This document shows positions 33,151-33,182 of a stretch of DNA of 33,182 bases, one piece after another. The stretch is taken from contig JAYMSP010001341.1 in the NCBI GenBank assembly GCA_036897095.1, positions 1 to 33,182 of the forward strand, in the 5' to 3' direction. How positions within the stretch are numbered: the first letter of the stretch is position 1; every line of letters starts with the position of its first letter. Made by a program: the position numbers and the translations under genes. This DNA comes from Plantago elongata. Its lineage: Eukaryota > Streptophyta > Magnoliopsida > Lamiales > Plantaginaceae. The notes under the pieces are model-generated. The model ran no database searches and was not told the DNA's origin. It was given only the letters and a program-made list of their open reading frames with translations.

Positions 33151-33182
33151 CATGTGTATGTGTGTGTGTATATATATATATA
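33151..33182 (+). repeat. (TG)n(TA)n compound microsatellite at window edge
   Basis: Alternating tg units pass into alternating ta units and continue to the last base of the window, so the full length is unknown. Confidence 0.9.

Noticed and set aside
1..33182. CRISPR arrays, operons, prokaryotic or phage genes, organellar insertions
   Set aside because: No regularly spaced repeats, no polycistronic layout and no recognisable plastid or mitochondrial genes were seen.

Overview
This is plant nuclear DNA, almost certainly from a eudicot. The evidence is long AT-rich intergenic space, GT-AG introns, a nuclear tRNA gene, and plant-only families (SMAX1-like, OVATE, DYW-type PPR, R1-type NLR). The R1 (late-blight) type N-terminus of the NLR suggests an asterid, perhaps Lamiales; that is inference only. 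Identifications come from reading translated motifs, not from a database search.

Layout. Positions 1-1040 (minus) hold the 5' part of an R1-like CC-NB-LRR gene that runs off the left edge. Its upstream DNA carries a 48-bp direct repeat and a tiny tRNA-derived SINE with a perfect 16-bp target duplication. A complete tRNA-Gly(UCC) lies at 2177-2248. Two related MITEs in opposite orientation sit at 5204-5668. A three-exon SMXL4/5-like gene (815 aa) occupies 6318-8970 (minus). An OVATE family gene (264 aa) occupies 14116-14910 (minus). From about 15.0 to 23.9 kb I see no convincing gene, only decayed repeats: an ACCC/GGGT-rich element, a possible LTR remnant, a MITE relic, a tandemly duplicated dispersed repeat and a palindrome. 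A broken DYW-type PPR gene lies at 23910-25690 (minus). A complete nine-exon cytosolic seryl-tRNA synthetase gene (446 aa) occupies 26732-30039 (minus). About 325 bp upstream of its start codon begins a decayed PIF/Harbinger DNA transposon (about 30364-32900) with a broken transposase on the plus strand and a broken Myb/SANT-like partner on the minus strand.

The genes are independent single-gene units, as is usual in plants, and I see no pathway-level cluster. The intact genes serve translation (SerRS, tRNA-Gly), growth control (SMXL, OFP) and immunity (NLR). I did not find a credible new multi-gene system. The most informative observations are the SINE with its exact target duplication, the altered NLR kinase-2 motif, the deletion with a templated 19-nt duplication in the PPR pseudogene, and the PIF element beside the SerRS promoter.
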